From NCBI GenBank assembly GCA_021325655.1, contig JAJPGT010000106.1, forward strand, positions 1-64,000: a stretch of DNA of 64,000 bases, read 5' to 3'. Position 1 is the stretch's first letter; each line of letters starts with the position of its first letter. The stretch comes from Pseudomonadota bacterium (GTDB lineage Bacteria; Chloroflexota; UBA6077; JAJPGT01). Made by a program: the position numbers and the translations under genes. This document shows positions 8,013 to 15,711 of this stretch, piece by piece. The notes under the pieces are model-generated. The model searched no databases and was not told where the DNA came from. It saw only the letters and a list, made by a program, of their open reading frames with translations.

Positions 8013-8621
8013 CTACTCCCGGGGCCGAACCCAGGTCTCGGAGAAGGCGAGAAAGGCCGTTGTCGAGCGCGTGCCGGCCATGTCCCGCGGGACGGGCTGT
8101 CCGACCGAGCGCGCCTCGCCCACGCGCGCCTCGGCGCGCTGAGCGGTGACGAACAGGGAGAACATCTCGTGCCGCCCCGTGGCCGACTGTGCCGGCTGGT
8201 ATTCGACCATGAACGGCTCGCCCAGCTCGGACCAGCTCAGGACGATCTGGCCATCGTCGGACTCCGCCACTTCGCGGTACTCGCCGCGGGCATCGCCCTG
8301 GCGGGCAAAGGCCCAGGCCCGCCGCAGCGGCAGCGCCTCCAGCCCTGCCAGGCCCCGGAACGCGCCGAAGAAGCGGACGAAGCCGTCCACCAGGTAGCTA
8401 GCCAGCTCCGGGTTGTCGGTATAGATCGCGTTGCGGCCACCTGGCAGCGCGGCGGGCTCCAGCAGCGCCACCACCACGTGGCCGCGCCCGTGCGGCGAGA
8501 CGACCACGCGGAAGTAGCTGATCAGCGTGGTGAAGGGGCCGTCGGCTTGCTGCTTCAGGTACATCCCCGGGTTCTCGCCGGACCAGTCCACCTGCCCGGG
8601 GTTGATCGGAGGACGCGTCAT
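8013..8621 (-). CDS. Hypothetical protein, soluble, about 202 residues
   Basis: I do not recognise a family. ATG 8621 has a good GGAGGTG site; the longer frame to 8675 lacks one. The protein has no signal peptide or membrane helix. It looks like a compact mixed fold with VVVSPHGRGHVVVALLEP, ELASYLVDGFVRFFG and FMVEYQPAQSATGRHEMFSLFVTAQRAEARV as its more ordered stretches. It is the first gene of the minus-strand trio with FKBP and peroxiredoxin. A TAGAAT box on the minus strand at 8679-8674 could be its -10 element, but no convincing -35 is seen. Confidence 0.75.
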   Translation of the reverse strand: MTRPPINPGQVDWSGENPGMYLKQQADGPFTTLISYFRVVVSPHGRGHVVVALLEPAALPGGRNAIYTDNPELASYLVDGFVRFFGAFRGLAGLEALPLRRAWAFARQGDARGEYREVAESDDGQIVLSWSELGEPFMVEYQPAQSATGRHEMFSLFVTAQRAEARVGEARSVGQPVPRDMAGTRSTTAFLAFSETWVRPRE

Positions 8622-8712
8622 GGGCACCTCCAGGGGAGATCGGCGAAGGCGACGCAGCACCCGCACCCGGGCCATTCTAAAGGGTTCTGCCCGGCGCTGC
8701 CGCTGCCCCGGC

Positions 8713-8742
8713 TTGACAGCGCGCTGGGTGGCGCGGCATAGC
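8713..8742 (+). promoter_or_regulatory. Putative promoter of the cupin gene
   Basis: A perfect TTGACA (8713-8718) is followed after 18 bases by CATAGC (8737-8742), a weak -10. It lies about 60 bases before the cupin start. The -35 match is the main support. Confidence 0.4.
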
Positions 8743-8799
8743 TAGCTGCATCGTCTCGGGCGCAGCCTGCCAAGCGCGTGCCCGGGAGTGGAGGAGCAT

Positions 8800-9213
8800 A
8801 TGGCGCCGACACCTGCCCCTGGCTGCACGCTGATCCGACCTGGAGCAACGTACGAGGGCAAGCAAGGTCTGGACTACTTCGCCGGCGTCTCGGCGCAGAG
8901 CGTCGGCTCGCGCGCTCTGTGCATGCACCTGCTCACGATCCCGCCCGGCGGCCGGGCCAAAGCGCACCTGCACGCCAACCACGAAACCGCGATCTACCTG
9001 CTGAGCGGGGAGGCGGAGGTGCTCTACGGCGAAGGGCTGCGCGAACGGCTGGTGCAACGCGCGGGCGAGTTCCTGTACATCCCCGCCGGGGTGCCGCACC
9101 TGCCGATCAATCGCAGCCGCACCGAGCCCTGCACCGCAGTGCTGGCCCGAACAGACCCCAACGAGCAGGAGAGCGTGGTGCTGCTCCCAGAGCTGGACGC
9201 GGTCGCGGACTGA
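8800..9213 (+). CDS. Single-domain cupin protein
   Basis: This 137-residue protein has both cupin motifs. Motif 1 reads HLHANHETAIYLLSG, giving two His and a Glu as metal ligands. Motif 2, GEFLYIPAGVPHLPIN, fits G(X)5PXG(X)2H(X)3N exactly and gives the third His. It is a small cytosolic beta-barrel, probably metal-binding; the reaction or ligand cannot be assigned. ATG 8800 follows GGAGGA at good spacing and is preferred to the ATG at 8788. The neighbour is convergent at 9271. Confidence 0.88.
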   Translation: MAPTPAPGCTLIRPGATYEGKQGLDYFAGVSAQSVGSRALCMHLLTIPPGGRAKAHLHANHETAIYLLSGEAEVLYGEGLRERLVQRAGEFLYIPAGVPHLPINRSRTEPCTAVLARTDPNEQESVVLLPELDAVAD

Positions 9214-9270
9214 GCCGACCTCACTAAGGAATAGGCGGCGTGGGCTGGGCGCGCGGGCGTGTCGCGGCGC

Positions 9271-10752
9271 TCAGGTGGGATCACTGGCCAGCGGAGCTGA
9301 GCCATTCTGAAGGGGGTTCAAGCGCTCTTCCTGCGTGCTCAGCTCCTGTGCCAGGATCGCGACCGCGGATCGCCGATAGCGGTTAAACGTCCCCTCGCTG
9401 AGGCCGTGGCGGAGGCGGATCTCCTTGTTCGGCAGTCCCACCAGGTACTCTTCGCGCAAAATGGTGTAGCCGAGCGCACCCGGCTTTCCTGAGGGCGCGC
9501 TCGGCAGTTGCAGTCGTTCGATCGCTGCCACCAGCACCTCCCGTAACGCCTGCGCCTGCTCCAGCGGGGTAACTGGAGGGCCGTTCCGCCGCGTGGCCGC
9601 CAGCGTCCGGGGCAGGCGGCGGATCAGCTCGCACTGCGCCAGTGCGGCCGGGGTGTTGAGCCGCCGTAGCGCCTCCTCGGTGAGCCGAACCAGGTGCTCC
9701 GTTGCCGCCTCGTCGATCCCGCTCCTCGCCTGGCCCAGCACGGTGGCGAGATTGGGGAAGAGCGGGGCGCTTTCGGCCGCGGCGGCCAGCTCCGAGCGGA
9801 GGCGCTGCACGTCTCGCTCATAGAACACGCGGTCGAGCAGCCGGCGCATCACGTCCACCCCGGCGTGGGACAGGACCGCCAGCAGCAGCAGAAGCACCAG
9901 GAATGGCACCAGGCGGGATCCCGTGCCCGCCTCCGCCAGCACCGCCACCAGCCCGTAGAGCAGACAGATCAGGCCCATCGCCGTCAGGAAATACAGCAGG
10001 TCGGTGCGGATCACGCGGCCTTGGAGCAGGAGACTGTACGTGTCGACGTTGAGCGCGATCACCAGCGCCGCCACGATCGTGATGGTCTGGCTCAGCGGGC
10101 GCAGCCAGAACAGGCTGCTGCTCGCGTTCCCCAGATAGGCCGCCGCCACGCCGACGACAATGAGCAGCGCCCCCACCAGCAGTCCATCAAACAGGCGGCG
10201 CCGATCCGTCCCCGCTGCCGACTGGCGCGCGCGCCAGACATTTACCAGGCTGGCGACGACGGAAACAAGGCTGAGCGCGACGAGCGCGGGAAACCACGGC
10301 CCAGGCAGGCGGTCGAACCGCAGTGTGGTGACCCGCTCCGGCGGAATGGTGATCGGCCGGCTCCAGATCCAGATCCAGTCCGTGGCATACGCGGCGATGA
10401 GTAGCGCCACGGTAGCGATGGCGAACAGCGCTCCCAGAGGATAGGCGATCCGGTGCAGGTAGCGGCGCGTGGCTGGCGTCGGTTCAGACTGCAGCAGCAC
10501 CGTAACCCAGTACCAGCCCTGTGGGGCGATGATGATCGACCACTGCAGCCAGTAGGCCCAGGCGTACCACTCCTGCAGTGTGGCGGCGTTGGACTGCATC
10601 ACCTGGTTCAGGAAGAAGGCGGCAACAGATGCCTGCCACCCGGCGAGGACCCAGGATAGGCGGTTGGGCTTACCCCGAGTGAGCACGTAGCAGGTGAGGA
10701 GCCAGAAGATCAGCATCGCGACGAAGCCCGGTGCTGACAGCCAGTTGAACAT
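9271..10752 (-). CDS. Polytopic membrane protein with C-terminal helix-turn-helix (membrane-bound regulator)
   Basis: This protein has 493 residues. The first 320 or so contain about eight hydrophobic helices arranged like the 7TM sensory region (histKA_7TM-like) seen ahead of some kinases. After a helical linker (RLLDRVFYERDVQRLRSEL) there is no kinase domain. Near residues 435-475 comes GLPNKEIRLRHGLSEGTFNRYRR, which resembles an HTH of the LuxR or sigma-region-4 kind. This suggests a one-component transcription regulator held in the membrane. ATG 10752 has GGGAG close upstream. The signal and target genes are unknown; the HTH assignment is by pattern and carries more doubt than the membrane part. 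Confidence 0.75.
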   Translation of the reverse strand: MFNWLSAPGFVAMLIFWLLTCYVLTRGKPNRLSWVLAGWQASVAAFFLNQVMQSNAATLQEWYAWAYWLQWSIIIAPQGWYWVTVLLQSEPTPATRRYLHRIAYPLGALFAIATVALLIAAYATDWIWIWSRPITIPPERVTTLRFDRLPGPWFPALVALSLVSVVASLVNVWRARQSAAGTDRRRLFDGLLVGALLIVVGVAAAYLGNASSSLFWLRPLSQTITIVAALVIALNVDTYSLLLQGRVIRTDLLYFLTAMGLICLLYGLVAVLAEAGTGSRLVPFLVLLLLLAVLSHAGVDVMRRLLDRVFYERDVQRLRSELAAAAESAPLFPNLATVLGQARSGIDEAATEHLVRLTEEALRRLNTPAALAQCELIRRLPRTLAATRRNGPPVTPLEQAQALREVLVAAIERLQLPSAPSGKPGALGYTILREEYLVGLPNKEIRLRHGLSEGTFNRYRRSAVAILAQELSTQEERLNPLQNGSAPLASDPT

Positions 10753-11087
10753 CCCCACTCCCCACGCCTGCTGCCCGCGGCCATGGCCGCTGCCGCGCGG
10801 CACCGTTATTATCGTTATGAACTCCCAGGCCGTTCCCTCTCTTGGCGCGCGACGGCAGCGTCGGCTGTGCAGGCCCCTCTCCGCTCGCGCCTGATGCAGT
10901 CTGCCAATAGTACGAAAGCATGACGAATTCCGGGAACCCCATGGGCTGACGGGCTCGGCTGTTTTTCGTCGTCGTAGGCGGCGGCCAAAGGGTCGCGGTG
11001 GCGCCGGAGTATCAGCCGAGAGCGTGGCCGGCGACCGCGATACTGCTCACGGTTCAGCGGCTCGGTAGGGCTACAGCCCCGGGGCCG

Positions 11088-11250
11088 TTAGGGATCCACG
11101 GGATTCCCGACCTCCAACGCTTCCAGGCTCTCCGGTAGTGTGGCGTGCCTGGGCCCGATCGGGATAGCCATGGCGAGGCCCTCGCCCCGCCGCGGAGCAC
11201 TCGCGGCTGCTGCATAGCTCCTGGGCGATGCGTCTGAGCTCTTTGGCCAC
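11088..11250 (-). pseudogene. Possible frameshifted small gene
   Basis: From GTG 11250, with GAGGTGA just upstream, the minus strand reads VAKELRRIAQELCSSRECSA. A different frame then gives LAMAIPIGPRHATLPESLEA and ends GNPVDP at the TAA at 11090-11088. Both halves look protein-like, but one frame change is needed near 11190. This could be a decayed small gene, an assembly error, or chance. The family is not recognised. Confidence 0.25.
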
Positions 11251-11462
11251 GGTCTCACCTCGTGAATGCATCATCCATAGCCTCGGGAGCGGATCATCGC
11301 CTGGGTTGGGGAGGTCGCGGCCGCGGGCATGGGTCGTGTTGCCGCGCCATGGAACGGCATCGTCGGCCGGGCTTGGAGAATCTCTTCCTGGTGGGCGGAA
11401 CCGCGCGCCAGAGCGGTGCAGGCGCAGCGCCCAAGCGCCAGCGCCATCGTTCGTGGGGTAGA

Positions 11463-11479
11463 CCCGCCCAGAAGGCGGG
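11463..11479 (-). terminator. Short GC hairpin after the BNR-protein gene
   Basis: CCCGCC and GGCGGG pair around the loop CAGAA. It lies just beyond the longer inverted repeat at 11501-11542 in the direction of minus-strand transcription, so the two form a tandem pair. Confidence 0.4.
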
Positions 11480-11500
11480 CCTGGCGCGGGCAGCCAGGGC

Positions 11501-11542
11501 GTCCGGGTTGGGCGAGCGTTCGGCGGCTCGCCCAACCCGGAC
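11501..11542 (-). terminator. 16-bp perfect inverted repeat, likely terminator
   Basis: GTCCGGGTTGGGCGAG and its exact reverse complement flank a 10-base loop. It begins 13 bases past the stop codon of the minus-strand BNR-repeat gene. No T-run follows, so any termination would be of the GC-hairpin kind. Perfect 16-bp arms are longer than other hairpins in the window and could also be part of a dispersed repeat. Confidence 0.55.
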
Positions 11543-11555
11543 GCGATACCGCGGG

Positions 11556-13052
11556 CTACCGTTTGGCGAAGAAGGGGTTCGGATCCGGATCGCCGTTCGC
11601 GAACGACAGCCGGTTGTCGCCCCAACTGTAGTACGTAGCGCTGCCGTCGGCGAAGTTCTGGTTGTAGTCGCCCATGTAGCAGCCGGCCACCACGCCATCC
11701 TGGTTGCCGCCGCCGATGTTGGTCCGCGGCACCGGGAAGGCGGCCGAGATCGGTATCTCGGGCCCGGGGATGCCGTTGGTGACGTCGCGGGCTACCAGCG
11801 TTACCAGGGTGTTGGTGGCATCCGCGCTGTACCACTCGACGTGGAAGCCCCGTGCGTCGGCCGTGATCCCGGGCTGGAACTGCTCACCGGCGATCGTGGT
11901 GTTGACCCGCCGCGCCGGGCTCCAGGTCAGCCCGGCGTTGGAGCTCTGCACCACGAAGATATCCGAGGTGCCGAGGCGGCGGTCGTTCCAGACTACGGCC
12001 ACCGTGGAGCCGAGCACCGCGGCGCTGGGAAACTCGTCGTTCCGCACTGCGTGGACCGTGTCGGGCAGACGGAACGTGTCGCGGCCGAAGCAGTCGGTAT
12101 GGTTGGTCGACTTGGTCACGCTGGTAACGGTCGTCGTAGCGCTCCAGGTGCTGCCGCCGTCTGTAGAGGACTTCATCTGGATGGAGCGGGGAGTATTCAG
12201 GTTCTCCCAGAACACCAGCAGCTTCCCCGTGCTGGGAATCACCAGGGGGAACGTCCCCTGGCAGTTGCAGTTGCGGATGGCGAAGCCGGACAGCGCCTGC
12301 CAGGTTGTTCCACCATCGGTCGAGCGCGCTGCCCGCAGGGTCGGATTCCCAGAGAAGGGAAAGTCGGTCCAGGTGAGGTACAGGTTGTCGCGCACGCCGG
12401 TCGGGTCGCGCCCGGCGGTGAGCCAGGGCTTGTCGGCAAAGCCGGTCGTGCCCGCGTCGGCGTCTACCCAGCGGTTGAAGGAGATGCTACCGGCCGGCAT
12501 CTTGGCTACCCCGACGCCGCTGCTGGTGATCATCGACAGGTAGATGTTACCCGCCGAGTCGGTGGCGAGTACCGGGTCGCCGGAGCTGTTCTGGAAGCTT
12601 GGATTGGGTGGCGCGTTCTTGTCCACCCAGGTCGTGCCGCCGTCCGTGGAGACGGAGTACCCGGTGAAGTCGCCGCTCTGCGCGTCGGCGAGGGAGTCGT
12701 TGTACGCCTCGACTACCGTCGCGCCGGCGCTGATGACCATGGTCTCGCTCTGAGTCGCGAAGCTGGGGCCGCTTGGATCGGGGTCCGCGACGTTGACGTT
12801 GCCCGGGGTGAGCAGGCCCGCCAGTCGAGGCGCAGCGATCGCGGATCCTGCTGGGAGCAGGCCGGCCTCCTGGCGAAGTCGGAACTCCAGGCCAGCCGAG
12901 ATGTGGCGCTCCGCCGCATGTGCCAGCAGCTCCAGCGCCTGCTGGCGGCTCGGCACCTCCTGGGCTGCGCCACTCAAGGGGACAGCCGCGAATGCGGCCA
13001 CTGCCGCCAGGCCGATGGCGATCACCCGAAATGTTACAGAGGTTTGCCGCAC
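11556..13052 (-). CDS. Secreted BNR/Asp-box repeat protein (sialidase-fold)
   Basis: The protein has 498 residues. GTG 13052 follows GGAGAG; upstream in-frame codons look non-coding. An N-terminal signal peptide (hydrophobic about 8-28, AQE cleavage) is followed by a short helical region and a beta-propeller marked by Asp boxes: STDGGTTWVD, STDGGTTWQA, STDGGSTWSA and SSNAGLTWSP. These repeats characterise sialidase-like propellers and many secreted non-enzymatic propellers. I do not see the full arginine triad needed to claim sialidase activity. It probably binds or cuts glycans outside the cell. Four cysteines (NCNCQ, DCFGRD, GCYMGD) may form disulfides. Confidence 0.85.
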   Translation of the reverse strand: MRQTSVTFRVIAIGLAAVAAFAAVPLSGAAQEVPSRQQALELLAHAAERHISAGLEFRLRQEAGLLPAGSAIAAPRLAGLLTPGNVNVADPDPSGPSFATQSETMVISAGATVVEAYNDSLADAQSGDFTGYSVSTDGGTTWVDKNAPPNPSFQNSSGDPVLATDSAGNIYLSMITSSGVGVAKMPAGSISFNRWVDADAGTTGFADKPWLTAGRDPTGVRDNLYLTWTDFPFSGNPTLRAARSTDGGTTWQALSGFAIRNCNCQGTFPLVIPSTGKLLVFWENLNTPRSIQMKSSTDGGSTWSATTTVTSVTKSTNHTDCFGRDTFRLPDTVHAVRNDEFPSAAVLGSTVAVVWNDRRLGTSDIFVVQSSNAGLTWSPARRVNTTIAGEQFQPGITADARGFHVEWYSADATNTLVTLVARDVTNGIPGPEIPISAAFPVPRTNIGGGNQDGVVAGCYMGDYNQNFADGSATYYSWGDNRLSFANGDPDPNPFFAKR

Positions 13053-13589
13053 GCCGATTCTCCTCTCCTCCGCGCCTGCACGGCGCAAGTGCGCTGCCTG
13101 ATACTGCGTAAACGGTGCGGGCCTCCGCGGACCCGCTCGCCCCGGCGCCCTCGGTCGCACGCTGCCCCGTGCTGCCGGCTTTGCCGGCCGGCGTCCCTCC
13201 TCACGCCACCACTCAGCAGGACAAAGACACCCGGGCCGCTCTCGCCGCGCCACCATACGCTTCGCCGAGGTGACGGACGTGAAACACTTCGCTAACACTA
13301 CGTCCTGGCTGGCCGCCGGGATTGCAGGAGACGCGGCGAGAGGGGCATGCAGCGTGTGCCTGGCTGAAACCTGGAAGTAAAGAACCGTAACACGGCGACG
13401 CCGGCCGCCGCCTCGCGCGCCGTCTCGCGGATCGCGTACCCTAACAGGGGAAGCGCGAGCCAGGCTGAGGAGTACTGGCCGCGTCGTGGCGAAACCGCCG
13501 TCGGCCGCCCTGGCAGCCGTGCCAGCACGCCGGCGCGTGCACAGGCGCCGCTGCCATGCCGGCTGCCGCGCTGGGAGGAATGGCCCGCG
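13053..13589. other. Divergent intergenic region, nothing assignable
   Basis: The 537 bases between the divergent BNR-repeat gene and the S51-like gene hold no convincing reading frame. Long frames on both strands are compositional shadows. Promoters for both genes should lie here, but I find no box pair good enough to name. Confidence 0.4.
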
Positions 13590-14840
13590 GTGAACACCCC
13601 ACGACCTGCTGGCATGCTGACGCTCATTGGCGCCGGGGAGCTAATGCCGGCAATGAGCGGCGCGCACCGCGAAGCGCTGGCGCGGCTGGCGGAGCCACCG
13701 CGCGCCGTTTTCCTCGATACCACGGCCGGCTTCGAGACCAATGCCGACGCCATCACCGCCAAGGCGGTGGAGTATTACGCCCGGCGGCTTCAGACCCGGC
13801 TCGACGTTGCCTGCTACCGGCACGCGGGCCGGGCCACCGCTGCGGAGACGGCCCAGGCGATGGCTGCACTGCGCGCGGCCAATTTCATCTTCGCCGGGCC
13901 AGGCAGCCCCACCTATGCACTCCAGCAGTGGCGGGGATCTCCCGTCTGGCAGGTAGTGGTCGAGCGCTTCCGTGCCGGCGCCCACCTGCTGTTCGCCAGC
14001 GCCGCCGCGATCACGCTCGGCCGCTACGCCCTGCCCGTCTACGAGATCTACAAGGCCGGCCGCGATCCCTACTGGGTGGAGGGGCTGGACCTGCTCGGGG
14101 AGCTCGGGCTGAACATTGCGATCGTTCCGCACTTCAATGATAGCTCCGGCGGCGACATCTATGACTCGCGCTTCTGCTACATGGGCGCCGCCCGCTTCGA
14201 GGCGCTGCAGGCGCTGCTCCCGCCCGAGACGGCGATCCTGGGCATCGACGAGTACACCACGGTCACCTTCCCGCCCGGGCTGGAGGGTGCAGTCGTGGGT
14301 GGCCAGGGCGGAGCCACGGTCATCGCCGATGGCGCCCTGTCCGTCTGGCCCGCCGGGGCGGTGATTCCGTTCGAGCGGCTGCGCTCCTCGCGCCGAGCCG
14401 TGGTCCCGATGGCGCGCCGCGAGGCCGGATCGCTCGGCTATGCCTATGCCGAAGTGGGCACTGAGCAGGCCGGCGCCCAGGCGGAGACCGCGGCCGGCGC
14501 GGCGCAGCGAGCCTTTCCCCGTGCTGAGTCGACGAGCACGGAGACTCGCCCCGCGGACGCCTTCGCGGCGCTGGCCGAGTACGTCGAGCAGCTCCCGGGG
14601 CTCGACGCGGCAACCCGGGTCGAGCTGCTGGCCCGGGTCGCTGCGGCCACGCGGGCCGCGGCGGAGGCGGCCACGCCCCCCAGCCGGGAGGCGGCGCTGG
14701 TGGACCTGGTGCTCGAGCTTCGCGGCGCCCTGCGCGCCGCCCGGCGCTGGGACCTCGCCGACCACGCCCGTGACGTCCTGCAGTCCCTCGGCTATCGTAT
14801 CGCCGACACCCCGGACGGAAGCTCCTGGACCCGCGAGTGA
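13590..14840 (+). CDS. Peptidase-S51/cyanophycinase-like protein fused to a CysRS-type C-terminal domain
   Basis: The protein has 416 residues; GTG 13590 has GGGAGGAA nine bases upstream. Residues 8-260 resemble the type 1 glutamine amidotransferase-like/S51 family: MLTLIGAGELMP, VFLDTTAGFETN, NFIFAGPGSPTYAL, and ASAAAITLG with a candidate nucleophile Ser138. Residues about 340-416 (LVDLVLELRGALRAARRWDL, then ADHARDVLQSLGYRIADTPD with G-S-x-W) closely match the C-terminal segment of cysteinyl-tRNA synthetases, which ends leDTpeGtxW. No synthetase catalytic domain is present. The Gly usually flanking the nucleophile is replaced by Ala. The function of the composite is unknown. The stop overlaps the next start (GTGA). 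Confidence 0.75.
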   Translation: MNTPRPAGMLTLIGAGELMPAMSGAHREALARLAEPPRAVFLDTTAGFETNADAITAKAVEYYARRLQTRLDVACYRHAGRATAAETAQAMAALRAANFIFAGPGSPTYALQQWRGSPVWQVVVERFRAGAHLLFASAAAITLGRYALPVYEIYKAGRDPYWVEGLDLLGELGLNIAIVPHFNDSSGGDIYDSRFCYMGAARFEALQALLPPETAILGIDEYTTVTFPPGLEGAVVGGQGGATVIADGALSVWPAGAVIPFERLRSSRRAVVPMARREAGSLGYAYAEVGTEQAGAQAETAAGAAQRAFPRAESTSTETRPADAFAALAEYVEQLPGLDAATRVELLARVAAATRAAAEAATPPSREAALVDLVLELRGALRAARRWDLADHARDVLQSLGYRIADTPDGSSWTRE

Positions 14841-15700
14841 GCGAGCCGCGCGACGAGTATCTGTCCGTTCGTGGCCTGCGGCTTCACCTGCTGCGCTGGG
14901 AGGGGAGCGGGGTTCCGTTCGTGCTGCTACACGGGCTCGCCTCCAACGCGCGCACCTGGACAGCGGTGGGGCGAGCGCTGAACCAGGCCGGGCACGCGGT
15001 GGTCGCGGTCGACCAGCGTGGCCACGGGCTGAGCGACAAGCCGGCCAGCGGCTACGGATTCGACGAGGTGACCGCCGATCTTGAGGCGCTGCTTGAAACG
15101 CTCGGGCTGTCCCGGAGACCGATCCTCGTCGGCCAGTCGTGGGGTGGCAACGTGGTGCTGGACTTCGCGGCGCGCTATCCAGACATTTCCTGCGGCCTGG
15201 CTCTGGTAGACGGCGGCTTCATTGAGCTTTCCGCCCGGCCTGGTGCCACCTGGGAGCGCGTGTCGGAAGAGCTGAAGCCGCCACTGCTGGTCGGCACGCC
15301 CCGCGCGGAGCTGGCGGCGCGGCTGCGGCAAGCTCACCCGGACTGGAGCGAGGAGGGGATCGAGGCGACGCTGGCGAACTTCGAGACGCTACCAGATGGT
15401 ACCGTCCGCCCCTGGTTGACGCTGGACCGCCACCTGGAGATCCTGCACGCCCTCTGGGAGCACCACGCCAGCCAGCTCTATCCGCGCCTGCGCACACCCA
15501 CCCTCGTCGTCGCGGCGGAGTCCGGGGAGGCGGGGTGGTCCGACAAGCGCGAGCGGGTGGCGCGGGCGGCGGCCAGCCTGCCACGGGCCCGCGTCGTCTG
15601 GTTCAAGCAGACGGCGCACGACGTACACGTCCATCGCCCCGCGGCGCTTGTCCGGGTTATGCTGGACGCGCTCGCCGATGGATTCTTCGGCCCCTGCTAA
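14837..15700 (+). CDS. Alpha/beta hydrolase
   Basis: This 287-residue protein has the classic alpha/beta-hydrolase layout. PFVLLHGLASNARTW gives the oxyanion region, VVAVDQRGHGLSDKP follows, and LVGQSWGGNVVLDFA holds the nucleophile elbow GQSWG. Late in the protein TPTLVVAAESGEAG contains the acid position and QTAHDVHVHRP the catalytic His. Soluble, with no signal peptide. Substrate cannot be given; family members include esterases, epoxide hydrolases and C-C hydrolases. It is translationally coupled to the upstream gene and is followed 11 bases later by the ThuA/Gfo fusion. Confidence 0.9.
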   Translation: MSEPRDEYLSVRGLRLHLLRWEGSGVPFVLLHGLASNARTWTAVGRALNQAGHAVVAVDQRGHGLSDKPASGYGFDEVTADLEALLETLGLSRRPILVGQSWGGNVVLDFAARYPDISCGLALVDGGFIELSARPGATWERVSEELKPPLLVGTPRAELAARLRQAHPDWSEEGIEATLANFETLPDGTVRPWLTLDRHLEILHALWEHHASQLYPRLRTPTLVVAAESGEAGWSDKRERVARAAASLPRARVVWFKQTAHDVHVHRPAALVRVMLDALADGFFGPC

Positions 15701-15711
15701 AGGAAAACACG

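Larger units (their letters stand above)
10753..11555. other. Intergenic region with hairpins and a possible gene remnant
   Basis: About 800 bases lie between two minus-strand genes. No intact gene is convincing. A short minus-strand remnant (11088-11250) and two strong hairpins (11463-11479 and 11501-11542) are listed separately. The AT-richest patch, around 10800-10830, reads CGATAATAAC on the minus strand and may be the -10 region of the membrane regulator gene. Confidence 0.4.

Noticed and set aside
11556..13052. Calling the BNR-repeat protein an active sialidase
   Set aside because: Asp boxes occur in many non-sialidase propellers, and I could not identify the arginine triad, FRIP motif and catalytic Tyr/Glu with confidence.
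11262..13295. A 677-codon plus-strand frame across the BNR-repeat gene
   Set aside because: It is antisense to a secreted protein with clear Asp boxes and a signal peptide. Its own sequence is Arg/Gly/Ala-rich without any domain, a typical shadow in high-GC DNA.
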